Assembly (NCBI GenBank): GCA_964584245.1 | Contig: CAZOZK010000060.1 | Location: 1-6,890 of the forward strand | DNA length: 6,890 bases | Reading direction: 5' to 3' | From: CAZOZK01 sp964584245 | Lineage (GTDB): Bacteria > Patescibacteriota > Microgenomatia > UBA1400 > PJMF01 | Shown: positions 6,275 through 6,890 of the stretch, piece by piece | Layout: each line of letters begins with the position of its first letter | Numbering within the stretch: position 1 is the first letter of the stretch | Program-made: the position numbers and the translations under genes | Notes under the pieces: generated by a model | What the model saw: the letters and a program-made list of their open reading frames with translations, nothing else | What the model was told of the DNA's origin: nothing | Databases searched by the model: none

Positions 6275-6284
6275 GAGATACAAT
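6255..6284 (+). promoter_or_regulatory. Probable promoter of the GT39-like gene
   Basis: TACAAT at 6279-6284 (five of six matches) is preceded, after an 18-base spacer, by TTGGTG at 6255-6260, a weak -35 with the key TTG. The hexamer ends 13 bases before ATG 6298, so the leader would be about seven bases and there is no Shine-Dalgarno sequence. The -35 lies inside the first codons of the divergent decarboxylase gene. Confidence 0.5.
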
Positions 6285-6291
6285 TCTATCA
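6283..6291 (-). promoter_or_regulatory. Probable extended -10 promoter of the decarboxylase gene
   Basis: On the minus strand 6291-6283 reads TGATAGAAT, a TGn extension plus a five-of-six -10 box. Eight bases separate it from ATG 6274, so the transcript would be leaderless or nearly so. The box overlaps the plus-strand TACAAT by two bases (6283-6284), so the two divergent promoters share their core. Confidence 0.5.
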
Positions 6292-6297
6292 GCTTTT

Positions 6298-6890
6298 ATG
6301 AAACTCCAACAGACAAATCGTACCTTCATCTGGAAACTTTTACAATCACCACGTTCTGCTGTGGCTGGTGTCTCAACATTCTTGTTATTTGTCCTGGTCA
6401 TGGGCATAGCTTTTTTTGTGAGATTGCCGTTCTTGAACAGCTCTTTTTGGCTTGACGAGGCCGCACAAGCAATCGAAAGCACACGCCCGTTCAACCAACA
6501 GCTCCTGCTAGCAGAGGATTTTCAACCGCCGTTGATTCATCTGATAGTTCACTTCGTCGCATACGTTGCAAAAACTGAATGGTGGCTTCGTATCTTTGGT
6601 GCGCTAATACCCGGACTTGTGAGCATTTGGTTTGCGACATTAATTGTCAAAAAAATATTGGGTTTTAAAGAAGCAGTCTGGATTGGTTTATTTTTGGCAA
6701 CCAACTCACTACACGTTTCTTTCTCACAGGAGTTGCGCCCGTATGCACTGCCAGCTGCGTTTGCGAGTATAAGTTGGTGGCTATTGTTGCAGATTACGAC
6801 AAACACAATTGAAAAAAAAAAAAAAAATGACAAGATTCAAGATAGAAAGATCAAAGCCCTCTTTATCGCCAGCACCGTGGCTGGATTATA
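6298..6890 (+). CDS. GT39/ArnT-like GT-C glycosyltransferase, N-terminal part (3' partial)
   Basis: The frame from ATG 6298 stays open to the window end (197 full codons). It encodes a first membrane segment (about residues 23-41), then LPFLNSSFWLDEAAQA with the Asp53-Glu54 pair typical of the GT-C active site in the first outer loop, DFQPPLIHL (74-82), LRIFGALIPG (97-106), and SFSQELRPYALPA (141-153). This order fits the PMT_2 / RgtA-like / ArnT-like families, which transfer a sugar from a polyprenyl-phosphate donor to lipid or protein outside the membrane. Acceptor and sugar are unknown. A run of 16 A (6812-6827) encodes Lys173-176 in a charged loop after a membrane segment; the frame stays sensible across it, continuing to ALFIASTVAGL, probably the next membrane segment. 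An in-frame TGA at 6274-6276 excludes an upstream start. The C-terminal half lies beyond the window. Confidence 0.85.
   Translation, partial: MKLQQTNRTFIWKLLQSPRSAVAGVSTFLLFVLVMGIAFFVRLPFLNSSFWLDEAAQAIESTRPFNQQLLLAEDFQPPLIHLIVHFVAYVAKTEWWLRIFGALIPGLVSIWFATLIVKKILGFKEAVWIGLFLATNSLHVSFSQELRPYALPAAFASISWWLLLQITTNTIEKKKKNDKIQDRKIKALFIASTVAGL
6812..6827 (+). repeat. Poly-A tract of 16 bases inside the GT39-like gene
   Basis: Sixteen A follow G6811 and precede TGAC. In the present frame they are read as the end of Glu172, four Lys and the start of Asn177. One extra A would bring the TGA at 6828 into frame and stop translation at once; one A fewer would shift to another frame that stays open to the window edge. 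The tract is therefore a possible slippage site. Confidence 0.9.

Noticed and set aside
6281..6283. TTG 6283 as the start of the decarboxylase
   Set aside because: It overlaps the last base of the likely -10 box and two ATG codons follow within five codons.
6549..6833. Open frame of 94 codons on the minus strand opposite the GT39-like gene
   Set aside because: Its poly-Phe start comes from the A tract, and the plus strand carries clear GT-C motifs.

Overview
The window looks like an envelope or surface-polysaccharide locus from a low-GC bacterium with compact gene packing. The protein types suggest a Patescibacteria/CPR-like or similar uncultivated lineage: a large membrane protein with a PTPS-related/YfhO-like C-terminus, a PIG-V-like mannosyltransferase, a DPM1-type GT2, and GT39-like enzymes. 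That placement is an inference with moderate-to-low confidence, because no ribosomal or other marker gene is present. TGA is used as an ordinary stop (genes at 2-775, 2009-2917 and 3691-4626), so there is no sign of a recoded genetic code.

Layout. The plus strand from 2 to 3706 carries four genes in a row: the end of a multi-spanning membrane protein (5' part outside the window), a PIG-V-like GT-C mannosyltransferase joined to it by a 4-base ATGA overlap, a GalE-like nucleotide-sugar epimerase, and a polyprenyl-phosphate-sugar synthase-like GT2. A rhamnosyltransferase-like GT2 on the minus strand (3691-4626) meets this block tail to tail with a 16-base overlap. A 170-190 base AT-rich intergenic region then leads into a small lipoprotein gene (4827-5174, plus strand). 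Next comes a UDP-glucuronate decarboxylase (UDP-xylose synthase) gene on the minus strand (5198-6274). Last is the start of a GT39/ArnT-like membrane glycosyltransferase (6298 to beyond the end), divergent from the decarboxylase with only 23 bases between the start codons. No tRNA, rRNA, CRISPR array or insertion sequence was seen, and no gene-free stretch exceeds 300 bases.

How the genes may work together (inference). The epimerase and the decarboxylase would supply UDP-sugars (for example UDP-galactose-type sugars and UDP-xylose). The DPM1-type GT2 would load a sugar onto a polyprenyl phosphate at the inner membrane face. The PIG-V-like and GT39-like GT-C enzymes use lipid-phosphate-linked sugars on the outer face, and the second GT2 extends a glycan in the cytoplasm.

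The most interesting signals are not the enzymes, which are ordinary families. They are: (1) a regulatory region before the lipoprotein gene with three tandem 10-bp repeats flanked by two copies of AGTAATTAC; (2) Pribnow-like boxes only 8-13 bases before the start codons of five genes, suggesting leaderless or near-leaderless transcripts; (3) two interlocked -10 boxes forming a possible bidirectional promoter at 6279-6291; (4) a 16-A tract inside the last gene; (5) a repeat-bearing tail in the unrecognised lipoprotein. No complete, clearly new multi-gene system was found.
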